From Gammaproteobacteria bacterium (GTDB lineage Bacteria; Pseudomonadota; Gammaproteobacteria; Pseudomonadales; Azotimanducaceae), in NCBI GenBank assembly GCA_028818795.1, contig JAPPND010000065.1:1-55738 (forward strand): a stretch of 55,738 nt of DNA, read 5' to 3'. Below the pieces are notes generated by a model. It worked only from the letters and a program-made list of their open reading frames with translations, was not told the DNA's origin and did no database searches. Positions 26,794 to 35,378 of the stretch are shown here, piece by piece (the stretch's first letter is position 1; each line of letters starts with the position of its first letter). A program made the translations under genes and the position numbers.

Positions 26794-28506
26794 TCAAATG
26801 ATGCTGTTTGTATCCCGCGTCCCCATGCGACGCAGCCATTCGGCGGTGCCGATCAGGATGACCGAGCCAAGGAAGATGCAGGAGCCGAGGGCGAGAACCG
26901 TCGGCAAGGTCTGCGGAAACCGCACCTGTGTCCACATGAACACCGGCAAGGTGACTTGATTGCCGCCCAGGAACAGGGCGAACAGGAATTCGTCGAAGGA
27001 CGTCGTGAACGACAACAGGAGCGACGCACCGACCCCGGGCAGGATGAGCGGGAAAGTCACCCGCCAGAAGGTCATCCAGCCGTTCTCGCCGAGATCCTGC
27101 GCCGACTCCTCCAGGTTCTTGGCGAGACCCTCCATGCGCGCCCGAATGACCAGCGTAGCGAACGGCAGCGTCGCCACGACATGCGCGATGCCGATGGTCC
27201 ACAGCGACAACGGGATGCCCACCGCCAGCAGGAGAACCAGGATGCCGACCGCCAGGATGATGCCGGGCATCACCATGGGCAGCATGATGAACCCCAACGC
27301 GACCCCCTGCCCAGGCAACCGGTACCGGGTTAGCGCCTTGGCACCGAGCGTCGCCAACGTCGTCGTCACGATCGAAACCGAGATGGCGACCTTCAGGCTG
27401 TTGCCGAGCGCTTCCATCAAACCCGGCGTGTCCGGGATTCCCTGGTACCACTTCAGCGTGAACTCCTTGAGCGGCAGCACCATCTGGATGCTGTCGTTGA
27501 ACGAGAAAACCGGCAGCATCAGCGACGGGATGTAGAGAAACACCAGATAGAAGCCCATGTAGACGTGCAGGGGACCGATCCGTCGGCGTCCACCGGCGTT
27601 CGGCTCGCTCTGCACCACGACGGATTCCATTTCGCGGCGGCGCACCGTTCCCATCTGCGCGAGCCAGATGAACGCCAACACGATGAGCGTGATGGTCAGC
27701 ATCATCATGATCGTCAGCGCCGCACCCAACGGCCAGTTGTACGCCGCGCCGAACTGCGCGGCGATGATCTGTCCGAACATGATCCCCCGAGGACCGCCGA
27801 CCATCATCGGCGTGATGTAGTCGCCGACCGTCGGTATGAACTGGATCACCGCGGCGACGATGACGCCCGGCATCGACAGCGGAAGCGTGACCCGGAAAAA
27901 CGTCCTGACCGGACTTTCGCCAAGGTCAGCCGCCGCTTCCAACAGCGAGCGGTCGATTTTCGACAGGGACACGTAGATCGGCAGGATCGCGAACGCCGCC
28001 CAGCCGTGAGCGAGGGTCAGGACCACGGCGAACCGGCTGTAGAGCAGGAACTCCAGCGGACCTTCCAGGAACCCCAGTTCCATGAGCGTCGAGTTGATGA
28101 TGCCGCTGTTGCCCAGCATGATCTTCCACGCCAGCACCCGGAGCAGGTAGCTGGTCCAGAAGGGCAGGCTCAGCAAGATGAGCCAGGTAATCGGGTTCTT
28201 GCGGACCTTGAACGCCAGGAAATAGGCGACCGGATACGCCAACGTCACGGTGATCAGGGTCACCGTGGCCGACATGCGAATCGACCGCCACAGAAGCTTG
28301 CCGTAGACCCACTTGTCGAAGAACGCCTCGTAGTTCTTGAGCGTGAAGGCCTTGTCGATGTGGACGTAGTCCTGGGAGTAGAAGCTGTAGACGACCAGGG
28401 TGAAGATCGGCAGCGCCAACGCGCAGATCATGATGGTGAGGGTCGGCGTCAACTGCCCGTAACCGCGCAGCCAATCGTGGCGCAGGAGCAAACCCCTAGC
28501 GGTCAC
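26794..28506 (-). CDS. Fused polyamine/iron-type ABC transporter permease (PotB-PotC-like fusion)
   Basis: A 570-residue inner-membrane protein containing two complete permease domains. The first (residues ~1-280) has the coupling-helix EAA motif EAAADLGESPVRTFFRVTLP. The second (residues ~310-570) has EESAQDLGENGWMTFWRVTF. Polyamine and related transporters normally use two separate permeases, so this is a PotB-PotC fusion. Its ATG overlaps the stop of the IclR gene by four bases. No ATPase gene is adjacent; a PotA-like ATPase is at 41876-42976 and a binding protein at 30369-31487. The substrate may be a polyamine or another cationic amine. Confidence 0.88.
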   Translation of the reverse strand: MTARGLLLRHDWLRGYGQLTPTLTIMICALALPIFTLVVYSFYSQDYVHIDKAFTLKNYEAFFDKWVYGKLLWRSIRMSATVTLITVTLAYPVAYFLAFKVRKNPITWLILLSLPFWTSYLLRVLAWKIMLGNSGIINSTLMELGFLEGPLEFLLYSRFAVVLTLAHGWAAFAILPIYVSLSKIDRSLLEAAADLGESPVRTFFRVTLPLSMPGVIVAAVIQFIPTVGDYITPMMVGGPRGIMFGQIIAAQFGAAYNWPLGAALTIMMMLTITLIVLAFIWLAQMGTVRRREMESVVVQSEPNAGGRRRIGPLHVYMGFYLVFLYIPSLMLPVFSFNDSIQMVLPLKEFTLKWYQGIPDTPGLMEALGNSLKVAISVSIVTTTLATLGAKALTRYRLPGQGVALGFIMLPMVMPGIILAVGILVLLLAVGIPLSLWTIGIAHVVATLPFATLVIRARMEGLAKNLEESAQDLGENGWMTFWRVTFPLILPGVGASLLLSFTTSFDEFLFALFLGGNQVTLPVFMWTQVRFPQTLPTVLALGSCIFLGSVILIGTAEWLRRMGTRDTNSII

Positions 28507-29309
28507 CGCTGGGTACCGGCTTCCCGGCTATCCAACGTCGCATCCCCACCCAACGCCGCGGTGATCGCCCTCGCCGCGGCGACCACGTCCCCGGCAAGAT
28601 GCTCCATCGCATCTTTCGTCAGCCGGTTCGACGGCCCAGCCACGCTGATCGCGGCCGCGACCTCCCCCAAGCCGTCGGTGATCGATGTGGCGATGCCATT
28701 CACCCCAACGTCGTTTTCTTCGAGATCGAGTGCGTATCCTTGAACGCGAAAACCCTCGAGCTGCGCTTCCAGCGCATCGACATCCGTGATCGTGTGGGGC
28801 GTCTTCCGGGGCAGGCCGCTTGCGCTGTAGACCGTGCGTCGCATGGGAGGGTCCCACTGGGACATGAACGCCTTGCCGAGCGCGGTGCAGTGATACGGCG
28901 AACGCCAACCCGCGTAGGTGGTGGCATGCAATATCCGGGAACCCTGGAAGCTGTCCACGACCACCAGGTCGTAGAGATCGGGCAGGCCCAGGTTCACGGT
29001 CTCGTTCGCCTTTCGGCAAAGGTCGGCGAGGATCGGCCGCGCCAGGTGCGAAATGTGCAGCCGTTGCTGAACGAGTCGGCCCAGTTCGAGGTTGCGCAGA
29101 CCGAGCCGGTATCGGCGCGACTGCTCGTCCTGCTCGATGAAACCCAGTACGACGAGGGTTCCAAGCAGGTTGAATGCGGTGGTCTTGTTGAGCGAGGTCG
29201 TCTTGCTGATCTCGCTTAGTCCCACGCCCGTTTCATCGCCTGCGGCGATCACGTCCATGATCGCGCTGGCTCGGGCCAAGGATTGGATTCGAGGCGATTT
29301 ACGTGCCAT
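28503..29309 (-). CDS. IclR-family transcriptional regulator
   Basis: A 268-residue regulator. The N-terminal winged helix contains LARASAIMDVIAAGDETGVG and SEISKTTSLNKTTAFNLLGT (the recognition helix region). The C-terminal effector domain has YHCTALGKAFMSQWDP and the closing VNGIATSITDGLGEVAAAIS, both hallmark IclR segments. The ATG at 29309 (MARKSPRIQSL) is chosen since the upstream extension to 29396 is not family-like. It leads the operon with the permease and homocysteine methyltransferase and lies divergent from the unknown-family member C operon, so it probably controls both directions from the 200-base region 29310-29509. The effector is likely the imported compound. Confidence 0.9.
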   Translation of the reverse strand: MARKSPRIQSLARASAIMDVIAAGDETGVGLSEISKTTSLNKTTAFNLLGTLVVLGFIEQDEQSRRYRLGLRNLELGRLVQQRLHISHLARPILADLCRKANETVNLGLPDLYDLVVVDSFQGSRILHATTYAGWRSPYHCTALGKAFMSQWDPPMRRTVYSASGLPRKTPHTITDVDALEAQLEGFRVQGYALDLEENDVGVNGIATSITDGLGEVAAAISVAGPSNRLTKDAMEHLAGDVVAAARAITAALGGDATLDSREAGTQR

Positions 29310-29368
29310 TGCAAGACCTGTGGTTCGATAATGTACGACGCTCTGGGACCGTTCGCGACACTGCCACA

Positions 29369-29389
29369 GTTTGTTGACACCGTGCAAAC
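29369..29389. promoter_or_regulatory. Inverted repeat in the divergent iclR / member C promoter region
   Basis: GTTTG at 29369 and CAAAC ending at 29389 flank an 11-base spacer, and TTGACA (a good -35 box) lies inside at 29374-29379. This is a candidate IclR operator in the 200-base divergent region. No good -10 box follows at the correct spacing. Confidence 0.35.
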
Positions 29390-29473
29390 GGATCACGCAA
29401 TCTTGCGGTGTTGTCCGCGTTTACGAACCGCGTTCCGAAGCGCCGCCTCGCCTCCCCGCACGCGACGGCGATA

Positions 29474-29482
29474 TACATTGTA
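29474..29482 (+). promoter_or_regulatory. TACATTGTA palindrome / -10-like element before member C
   Basis: The palindrome sits in ATATACATTGTACA, 28 bases before the ATG of member C. TATACAT within it resembles a -10 box. The same core occurs at 17195 and, less exactly, as ATACATTGT at 46613. Confidence 0.35.
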
Positions 29483-29509
29483 CAGCGCACCCAAGGACCA
29501 GGATCAGAC

Positions 29510-30361
29510 ATGCCAGATATACAAATGGAAGCCGAGATCATCTTCGAACCGCACGTCCCCCGGGCGCTGTACCGGGCACTGGAGTACGCCGGGGGAGACG
29601 GGTTCGTGGCCTCGATGCCGCAACTGCTTCACGCACGAGCCCACGCGGACTACGACAACATCATCTGGAACACCTGGTTCACGTCCTACTCCGAGGAAAG
29701 CGTCGTCACGACACCGGGCGGAAACCGCGTCGTCGTCGTCGCACACGGGGGAGGCATCTTCGCATCGCCCGAGCGTTTCGAACGCGTTTACCGGGCCAGC
29801 GTCGACCGGGCGAGCCCCGAAGGATTCACCGGACAGTATGCGGGCAAGATCACCGAGACCGAGGCCCGGGATGTCCAGCGCGGGCTTCTTCCGGACGGCA
29901 CCGAGATTCCGGTCTATCCCTTTGCCGAGTTCAAACGCGGCGTCCCCGAACTCCCCATGCGCTACGGCGTGATCCTCGACTTCGAGGTGGCGCGGGCGTC
30001 CCTGCGCGGCTACGAGGAATTCGAGACCTTGAAGGACGAGCCGAACATGATCGCGCGCGCCGGCGGCGTCGAAGCCAACGCAGCCTACCTCGACAAGTTC
30101 CAGGCCCGCCACGACACGAGAGTGATGGGGAACTGGCACCCCTACAACCGGATCGACCCCGATCAACCTCAAACCCGGATCATCTTCCTGGCCGGCAACA
30201 AGGGCGGCATCTATTCCCAAGGCGACGATCCGGAGGAATGGGGCTACGACTGCGAATACGGCATTGGCGGCGACGCCTGCATTCACAACATGGCGCGTTA
30301 CATCGCGGTCGCCCCTCGGGACGTGTCCAGAAGCCTGCGGGACCTGGACTTCGAACTCTAA
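29510..30361 (+). CDS. Unrecognised paralogue family, member C (no signal peptide)
   Basis: A 283-residue protein that begins directly with the family core (MPDIQMEAEIIFEP) and has no export signal, so it is predicted cytoplasmic. Conserved blocks by residue: DGFVASMPQLLHAR 30-43, DNIIWNTWF 49-57, HGGGIFASPERFER 79-92, LPDGTEIPVYPFAEFKRG 127-144, DEPNMIARAGGVEA 176-189, MGNWHPYNRIDPDQPQTR 206-223 and NMARYIAVAPRD 260-271, ending LRDLDFEL. No known family or catalytic motif set is recognised. It is the first gene of a plus-strand run (member C, binding protein, methyltransferase, member D) with gaps of 7, 10 and 19 bases, divergent from the IclR-permease-methyltransferase operon. Confidence 0.87.
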   Translation: MPDIQMEAEIIFEPHVPRALYRALEYAGGDGFVASMPQLLHARAHADYDNIIWNTWFTSYSEESVVTTPGGNRVVVVAHGGGIFASPERFERVYRASVDRASPEGFTGQYAGKITETEARDVQRGLLPDGTEIPVYPFAEFKRGVPELPMRYGVILDFEVARASLRGYEEFETLKDEPNMIARAGGVEANAAYLDKFQARHDTRVMGNWHPYNRIDPDQPQTRIIFLAGNKGGIYSQGDDPEEWGYDCEYGIGGDACIHNMARYIAVAPRDVSRSLRDLDFEL

Positions 30362-30368
30362 TCGCGAG

Positions 30369-31487
30369 ATGGCGCACGACGATACCGTTGAACTTTTGCG
30401 TAGCGGCGCCTTGTCGCGACGCCAGGTGTTGCAAGTGCTGGCTTCGACGGGTGTTGTAGCACTACCCATCGCGACGACCCCCTCGGCAGTCGCCAAACCG
30501 GTGGAGAACACGGTTGACCTGTCGCTCCTAGAGTGGAACGGCTACGAAAACCCCTTGTTCCATCCCGAGTACACCGCCAAGTACGGCGGCGAGCCCAAGG
30601 TGGCGTTCTTTGCCGAGGAAGAGGACGCCCTGCAGCGCATACGGACTGGCTATCCGGTCGATCTGGTGCACTTCTGTGCCGGCATCACCGCCATGGCCCG
30701 GGATGCGGAGGTAATCATCCCCCTGGATACGAACCGCATACCACGCTGGGGCGAGATCATCCCCTCCCTGCTCGAAGTGGAGGGCATCTACGCCCAGGGC
30801 AGCTACTGGCTCGCGCCTTGGGACTGGGGTTATTCGACGGTCGCCTACAACCCCGAGACCATCGATGTGGAAAACCCCACCTACGACATCTTCATCGACC
30901 CCCGATTCAAGGGGAAAACCGCCCTCCCCTCGTCGATCGGTGTCAATTTCTTCATCGCCGGCGTCATCGGCGGTTGGCAGGATCCGCTCGACCCCACTGA
31001 AGCGGAACTCGAGTCCGCGAGCGAGATCTTCACCAAGATGCTGGAGAACGCCCGGTTCGTCTGGCCCGACAGCACGCAGTTGGAACAGGCCTGGGCTGCG
31101 GGCGACGTCGGGATTTCCTATGTCTACGGCAGCGCCACCCGCCGCATGAAGCAGGAGGGCATGCCCAACGTGGTCGTCGAACCCCTCATGATGTGGATCT
31201 GCGGACTCTCGCTCGCCGCCGACAGATCCGGGTCCCTCGACCAGGCCTACGACTACATCGATGCCATGCTGGACCCGGTGGGCGGCGCAGCCTTGTTCGA
31301 CATCTACGGCTACGGCCATGCCAACCGCAACACCAACGCGCTGATCGGTGCCGAACGGCTCGCCGGCACGGGTCTCGACGATCCGGTGGGCCTGTTCTCC
31401 CGGGGCATATTCATGGCCGCCACACCACCGGGCAAGCGCGCCAAGCTGTTCCAGCTTTGGTTCGAAGCCCAGGCCGGACTCGACTAG
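30369..31487 (+). CDS. Spermidine/putrescine-type ABC transporter substrate-binding protein with Tat-like leader
   Basis: A 372-residue periplasmic binding protein of the PotD-like class. The leader LSRRQVLQVLASTGVVALPI is a twin-arginine type, unusual for this class, which mostly uses Sec. The mature part has GYPVDLVHFCAGI, QGSYWLAPWDWGYSTVAYNP and FKGKTALPSSIGVNF, a pattern typical of polyamine and iron-binding homologues. It starts seven bases after unknown-family member C. The cognate membrane unit is probably the fused permease at 26794 and the ATPase at 41876. The ligand is unknown; a cationic amine is the best guess. Confidence 0.87.
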   Translation: MAHDDTVELLRSGALSRRQVLQVLASTGVVALPIATTPSAVAKPVENTVDLSLLEWNGYENPLFHPEYTAKYGGEPKVAFFAEEEDALQRIRTGYPVDLVHFCAGITAMARDAEVIIPLDTNRIPRWGEIIPSLLEVEGIYAQGSYWLAPWDWGYSTVAYNPETIDVENPTYDIFIDPRFKGKTALPSSIGVNFFIAGVIGGWQDPLDPTEAELESASEIFTKMLENARFVWPDSTQLEQAWAAGDVGISYVYGSATRRMKQEGMPNVVVEPLMMWICGLSLAADRSGSLDQAYDYIDAMLDPVGGAALFDIYGYGHANRNTNALIGAERLAGTGLDDPVGLFSRGIFMAATPPGKRAKLFQLWFEAQAGLD

Positions 31488-31497
31488 GGCGCCCGCC

Positions 31498-32271
31498 ATG
31501 ACCGAACCGGCAACCGGCTTCTACGACGCCTTGAGCCCCTTCTACCACGACAATATGGGGTGGGATTGGGACTCGGTGATGCGCGACGAGGGGACGCTGC
31601 TAAGCGATTTCCTTGATCAACAAATGTCGAACGGCGGCCTCTACGCCATACTCGATTGCGCCTGCGGAATCGGGACCCAAGCGATCGGCCTGGCCCTGCA
31701 CGGACATCGGGTCCACGGGACCGACCTAAGCCCCGTATCGGTCGACTGCGCTCGGTCCCAGGCCGAACGACTAGGCGTCGACATGACCTTCGAGATCGCC
31801 GATTTTCGCCATCTCGGCGAAACGGTGTCGGGTCGTTTCGACGTCGTCATGGCCTGCGACAACTCCATCGCCCACTGCCTGGAAGACGACGACCTCGTCG
31901 CGGCCGTGGCCAGCATGAAATCCCGACTACTCTCCGAGGGGCTCCTCGTGCTCAGTGTCCGCGACTACGACGCGCTCGTCGAGGACAGGCCGCAGTTCAA
32001 CAACGAGCACGTCCAGAACCGACAGGATGGGCGCCGGGTCGTGTTCCAGGTTTGGGATTGGGAGAAAGACGGTAGCGGCTATCTGATGCACCAGTTCCTG
32101 CTTCGGGAAACCGATGCCGGCTACGAGACGAACCATTTTCAAACGAAGCTGCGGGCGTTGCGGCGCGATCAACTGACCGTGGCGCTCGAGAGTGCCGAGT
32201 ACCGAGACATCGGTTGGCACCCGCCCCACGAGACCGGCTACTACCAGCCAATCGTAACCGCCCGCCCCTGA
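31498..32271 (+). CDS. SAM-dependent methyltransferase (glycine/sarcosine N-methyltransferase-like)
   Basis: A 257-residue class I methyltransferase. Motif I is ILDCACGIGTQAIGLALHGH, followed by the acidic VHGTDLSPVSVD and the motif IV region FDVVMACDNSIAHC. The start FYDALSPFYHDNMGWDWD and the Cys-rich motif I resemble the glycine N-methyltransferase / glycine-sarcosine methyltransferase group. It would methylate a small amine. It lies 10 bases after the binding protein and 19 before member D, so it belongs to the same transcript. Whether it makes or regenerates a methylated amine, or has another substrate, cannot be decided from sequence. Confidence 0.82.
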   Translation: MTEPATGFYDALSPFYHDNMGWDWDSVMRDEGTLLSDFLDQQMSNGGLYAILDCACGIGTQAIGLALHGHRVHGTDLSPVSVDCARSQAERLGVDMTFEIADFRHLGETVSGRFDVVMACDNSIAHCLEDDDLVAAVASMKSRLLSEGLLVLSVRDYDALVEDRPQFNNEHVQNRQDGRRVVFQVWDWEKDGSGYLMHQFLLRETDAGYETNHFQTKLRALRRDQLTVALESAEYRDIGWHPPHETGYYQPIVTARP

Positions 32272-32290
32272 TCCATGGAGCCCCACGAAC

Positions 32291-33154
32291 ATGCAGCACA
32301 CCCGAATGGAAGCCGCGATCATCTACGAGTCCCATCTCCCCGATGCACTTCGCCGGGCACTCGTCTACGCCGGTAGCGATGGCTTCGTCGCCTCGCTGCC
32401 GCAACTGCTCCACGCACGCTTGGGCGCGTCCTTCGACAACATCATCTGGAACACGTGGTTCACGGCCAATTCCGAGGAATGCGTCGCCCGGACACCCCAG
32501 GGGAACTGGGTGCTGGTGGTGGTGCATGGCGGCGGGATCTTCGCCACCCCCGAACGCATCCGGACGCTCTACCACGCCAGCGTCGACCGCAACAGCGAAC
32601 TGGGCTTCACGGGTCTATTCGCTGGCAGAATCTCCGACAAAGAGAACAGCGACCTCGTCGATGGACGATTGCCGGACGGCCGTCAGATCCCGATCTACGC
32701 ATTTGGCGACTTCGAGCGGGGGATCGCCGATCTGCCCCGCGAGTACGCCGTCGTTATGGACCTTGGGATGGCGAAGAAGGCTCGCACCGGTTATTCCGCG
32801 TTCGACGACCTCAGGGACGACCCGCTGATGATTGCGCGCGCGGGTGGCACCGAGCAAACCGCCGCCTACCTCGACAGGGCACGGACCCGCAACGCCTCGG
32901 ACACGATGGGCAGCTGGCACTCGTTGAACGAGATCGAGCCCGAACAAACCCAGTCCTGCATCTGCACGATGTACGGCAGCCCGGGCGGGGAACGCGCACG
33001 CATCTACGCCCCCGAAGGCATCGACCACCTGCGCGGCGTCCACACGGATTTCGGCATTCGCGGCGACACCGGGATGATCAACATGGGCCGCTACGTCGCC
33101 GTCGCCCCTCGGAATGCGGTGACGGGGGTGCGGGATCTGTCCTTCGGCGCGTAG
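32291..33154 (+). CDS. Unrecognised paralogue family, member D (no signal peptide)
   Basis: A 287-residue member, predicted cytoplasmic. The N-terminal two thirds follow the family: DGFVASLPQLLHAR, DNIIWNTWFTANSEE, VVVVHGGGIFATPERIR, LPDGRQIPIYAF, DDPLMIARAGGTEQ. The C-terminal third is the most divergent of the five: MGSWHSLNEIEPEQTQ replaces the usual MGxWHPYNRIDPDQPQ, then a segment with two nearby Cys (SCICTMYGSPGGERAR) before RYVAVAPRN. A changed C-terminal pocket would fit a different ligand. It is the last gene of the 29510-33154 run. Confidence 0.86.
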   Translation: MQHTRMEAAIIYESHLPDALRRALVYAGSDGFVASLPQLLHARLGASFDNIIWNTWFTANSEECVARTPQGNWVLVVVHGGGIFATPERIRTLYHASVDRNSELGFTGLFAGRISDKENSDLVDGRLPDGRQIPIYAFGDFERGIADLPREYAVVMDLGMAKKARTGYSAFDDLRDDPLMIARAGGTEQTAAYLDRARTRNASDTMGSWHSLNEIEPEQTQSCICTMYGSPGGERARIYAPEGIDHLRGVHTDFGIRGDTGMINMGRYVAVAPRNAVTGVRDLSFGA

Positions 33155-33220
33155 TCCTTGGCACAGCATCCAAAAAGTGGGTCGTGCGCTACCGGGCCGA
33201 TTTGGGGTACGCGCACCGCA

Positions 33221-33248
33221 TTGACGGACGGCATCGTCAAGGTATGAT
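33221..33248 (+). promoter_or_regulatory. Promoter with internal inverted repeat for the RelE-like pair
   Basis: TTGACG at 33221 and TATGAT at 33243 are 16 bases apart. TTGACG and CGTCAA (33235-33240) form an inverted repeat that covers the -35 box and spacer, as expected for an autoregulated toxin-antitoxin promoter. Confidence 0.5.
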
Positions 33249-33284
33249 GCGCAGGCGATCCACCGGATCGCCGGAGTTAGGTCT

Positions 33285-33797
33285 ATGTTGGCACCGACGA
33301 ACACCATACGTGATGTTAGCCGCGCGCTGCCTGCCCTCGTGTCGGGACCGAAAATCGAGGTTCCGGTTTCGACGGGACTGCTGGACGCACTCGCCAACGA
33401 GCTCCGCGAACGGCACGCCAGTCTCCACCCCGTAATCGACCGCGCCGGCCACGCGTTAGCCGAGGCCATGAAGAGGCACGATCCCGAAGAGACCGCTGAT
33501 CCCCAAGGTGAGGGAGCAGGTGCCTTGGAACAGGCTGAATCCTACTTCAAGGACAGTCGCGCGGAACTTCAACGCCTGCGCAAGGCTTGTGTCGAACTCG
33601 GTGCTTCGCCGTCGCACAGGGTATTCACCGCGCTCCGCAATCTGGACGAGTTGTACGTGTCGATCATCGCCATCATGCAGGAAGTGCGATGGTCGGTGCT
33701 GATCTTCGACGGGGTCCGGGACCGCGCAGACTCCCCTGCGGGGCGTACGTTCGCCACCTCGTCGGAGTGGATCGCCTCGCTTCATGGCGACGAGTAG
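33285..33797 (+). CDS. Unknown protein upstream of a RelE-like toxin (possible antitoxin)
   Basis: A 170-residue, mostly helical and charged protein with heptad-like stretches (ALEQAESYFKDSRAELQRLR). I recognise no family. A GGAGTTAGG ribosome site precedes the ATG. Its stop overlaps the start of the RelE-like gene by 14 bases, which ties the two translationally. The position is that of an antitoxin, but 170 residues is long and no DNA-binding motif is evident. It could also be a structural partner or simply an upstream gene. Confidence 0.65.
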   Translation: MLAPTNTIRDVSRALPALVSGPKIEVPVSTGLLDALANELRERHASLHPVIDRAGHALAEAMKRHDPEETADPQGEGAGALEQAESYFKDSRAELQRLRKACVELGASPSHRVFTALRNLDELYVSIIAIMQEVRWSVLIFDGVRDRADSPAGRTFATSSEWIASLHGDE

Positions 33798-34101
33798 TCC
33801 GCCGCCACTCCGCGCGATCCTCGAACCGACAGGTACCTTCAGGAGGAACGCCAGACGGCTGCCGCCAAGAATGAGCGATCAACTCGGCTTGGCCGTCAAT
33901 GAACTGCTCAAGGGAGAACTGTCTCCGGGTCGCAACTTCGAAGAGTTGACCAACATGCCGGGCGTGTACTCGGTACGCTTGAGCGGTAGCTACCGTTTCG
34001 TGTTCGGCGTGACCGACGGCGTCGCAGACCCGATTGCTGTCGGACCGCACGATCAAGCCTACGCCGACGCCGTCAGGCGCCATCGAACCCGCAGGCGCTA
34101 G
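33784..34101 (+). CDS. RelE/ParE-superfamily toxin-like protein
   Basis: A 105-residue protein. The pattern FRRNARRLPPRM...LSPGRNFEELTNMPGVYSVRL then SGSYRFVFGV and AVGPHDQAY is that of RelE/ParE-fold ribosome-dependent RNases, whose core is a short sheet ending in a basic strand (YRFVF) and a His-containing (x)H(D/R)xxY C-terminus. It is translationally coupled to the preceding gene. The toxin assignment is by fold pattern only. Confidence 0.72.
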   Translation: MATSSPPPLRAILEPTGTFRRNARRLPPRMSDQLGLAVNELLKGELSPGRNFEELTNMPGVYSVRLSGSYRFVFGVTDGVADPIAVGPHDQAYADAVRRHRTRRR

Positions 34102-34225
34102 GCATCTACCTGCAGCCCGGCAGTACGAGCCGCACCACTCTCCAATAGGAAGCCATTGCGTCAGCCGTGGCCAACGACAGCATCGTTGCGTGTTACGGTC
34201 GCCGTTTTGCCCGAGAGGAGGACTC

Positions 34226-35378
34226 ATGCGGGAGATCTACCATTGGGTCGACTGGTTCGGAGAACTATCGAGCAAGATCGCTAACCATGAGCCGAGCTGG
34301 TTGGCAGAACGGGCTCACCGGATTCCGTGGAAGGATGGCGACGAAGACGCCCCGTTGCTGCGCCACGGTGACGAGAACATCGATCCTTTACTCGTTCATC
34401 TATTCGCTCGCAGCCCACCACCACGCACGGCGGCGTGTCTACGCGAGTGTCAACGAAGCGTTTGGGCTGTCCAGCAAACTCCCACTTGACCTGGACGAAG
34501 CCTTTATCTTCCCTACTCCGCCACTCGTCACAGCCCTGTTCCACAACAAAGGTGTCGGCAACCCAAGCTTGCTGTGGCGTCTGTTCCGCAGTGCTGTCAA
34601 GGGCATCGACGCGGTCTCCGACGAGGACTTCATGCTGGCCCAAGAAATCAGCGGAGTGGCCATTAAGAAGCTCACTCAAGCCTTGTTTCTCATCAAGCAG
34701 GTGTCCAAGCCGTCCAGGCGAGCGGAGAACTATGTTCTGGTCATCGACGAGATCAACCGCGCCAACATTTCCAAGGTCATGGGTGAACTGATCACGCTGC
34801 TTGAGGAGGATAAGCGGGAAGACGCCGAGAACGAAGTCACCGTTACGCTCCCATATTCTCGCGAGCAGTTCACGCTGCCGAAGAACCTTCACATCCTGGG
34901 CACGATGAACACGGCGGACCGGTCAATCGCATTGTTGGACACGGCCTTGCGCCGACGCTTTCGGTTCGAGGAGATGTCGCCTAAGCCCGTCCTGTTGAAG
35001 GATGCGGCCAATAGAACGAATGTGGATCTACCGGGCGTAGTCTCGGCCATGATCGAGCGCCTTGAGTACCTGGTAGACCGCGACCACCTGATCGGACATG
35101 CCTAGTTCATGGACACGAACGACCGGTCAGGCGTGGATCAGGTGATGCGCTACAAGATCATCCCCTTGATCGCGGAGTACTTCTACGACGACTGGAGCAA
35201 AGTCCAAGCCGTCTTGGGCGGGACGGACGACTTCGTGAAGGGCGAGCCGCTCGGTCCTCCGCCCGGTCTGGATTCGACCCCGGGGGAAGACAGATTCCGG
35301 TGGACGGTTCAGGGAACCTTCGCCGAGGATGCGTACGACCGACTCATCGCCGGACGTCCAAACGACGGGGCTGAGTAG
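34226..35378 (+). pseudogene. mcrB: Decayed mcrB (5-methylcytosine restriction GTPase subunit)
   Basis: The start at 34226 ([20 protein letters not shown], ribosome site GAGAGGAGG) gives an McrB-like N-terminus ending at GDENIDP. A one-base excess in the T run near 34385 shifts the frame; the continuation [20 protein letters not shown] is in another frame. McrB-type AAA motifs follow: [18 protein letters not shown] (Walker B), [20 protein letters not shown] (sensor 1 and Arg finger). The Walker A loop GxxGxGKT that should lie between [10 protein letters not shown] and the Walker B is missing, consistent with an internal deletion. A TAG at 35103 interrupts the frame at the place where IGHxYFM is expected (Tyr to stop). 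The tail continues in frame to 35378. Three independent lesions argue for true decay. The intact mcrC follows. Confidence 0.85.
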
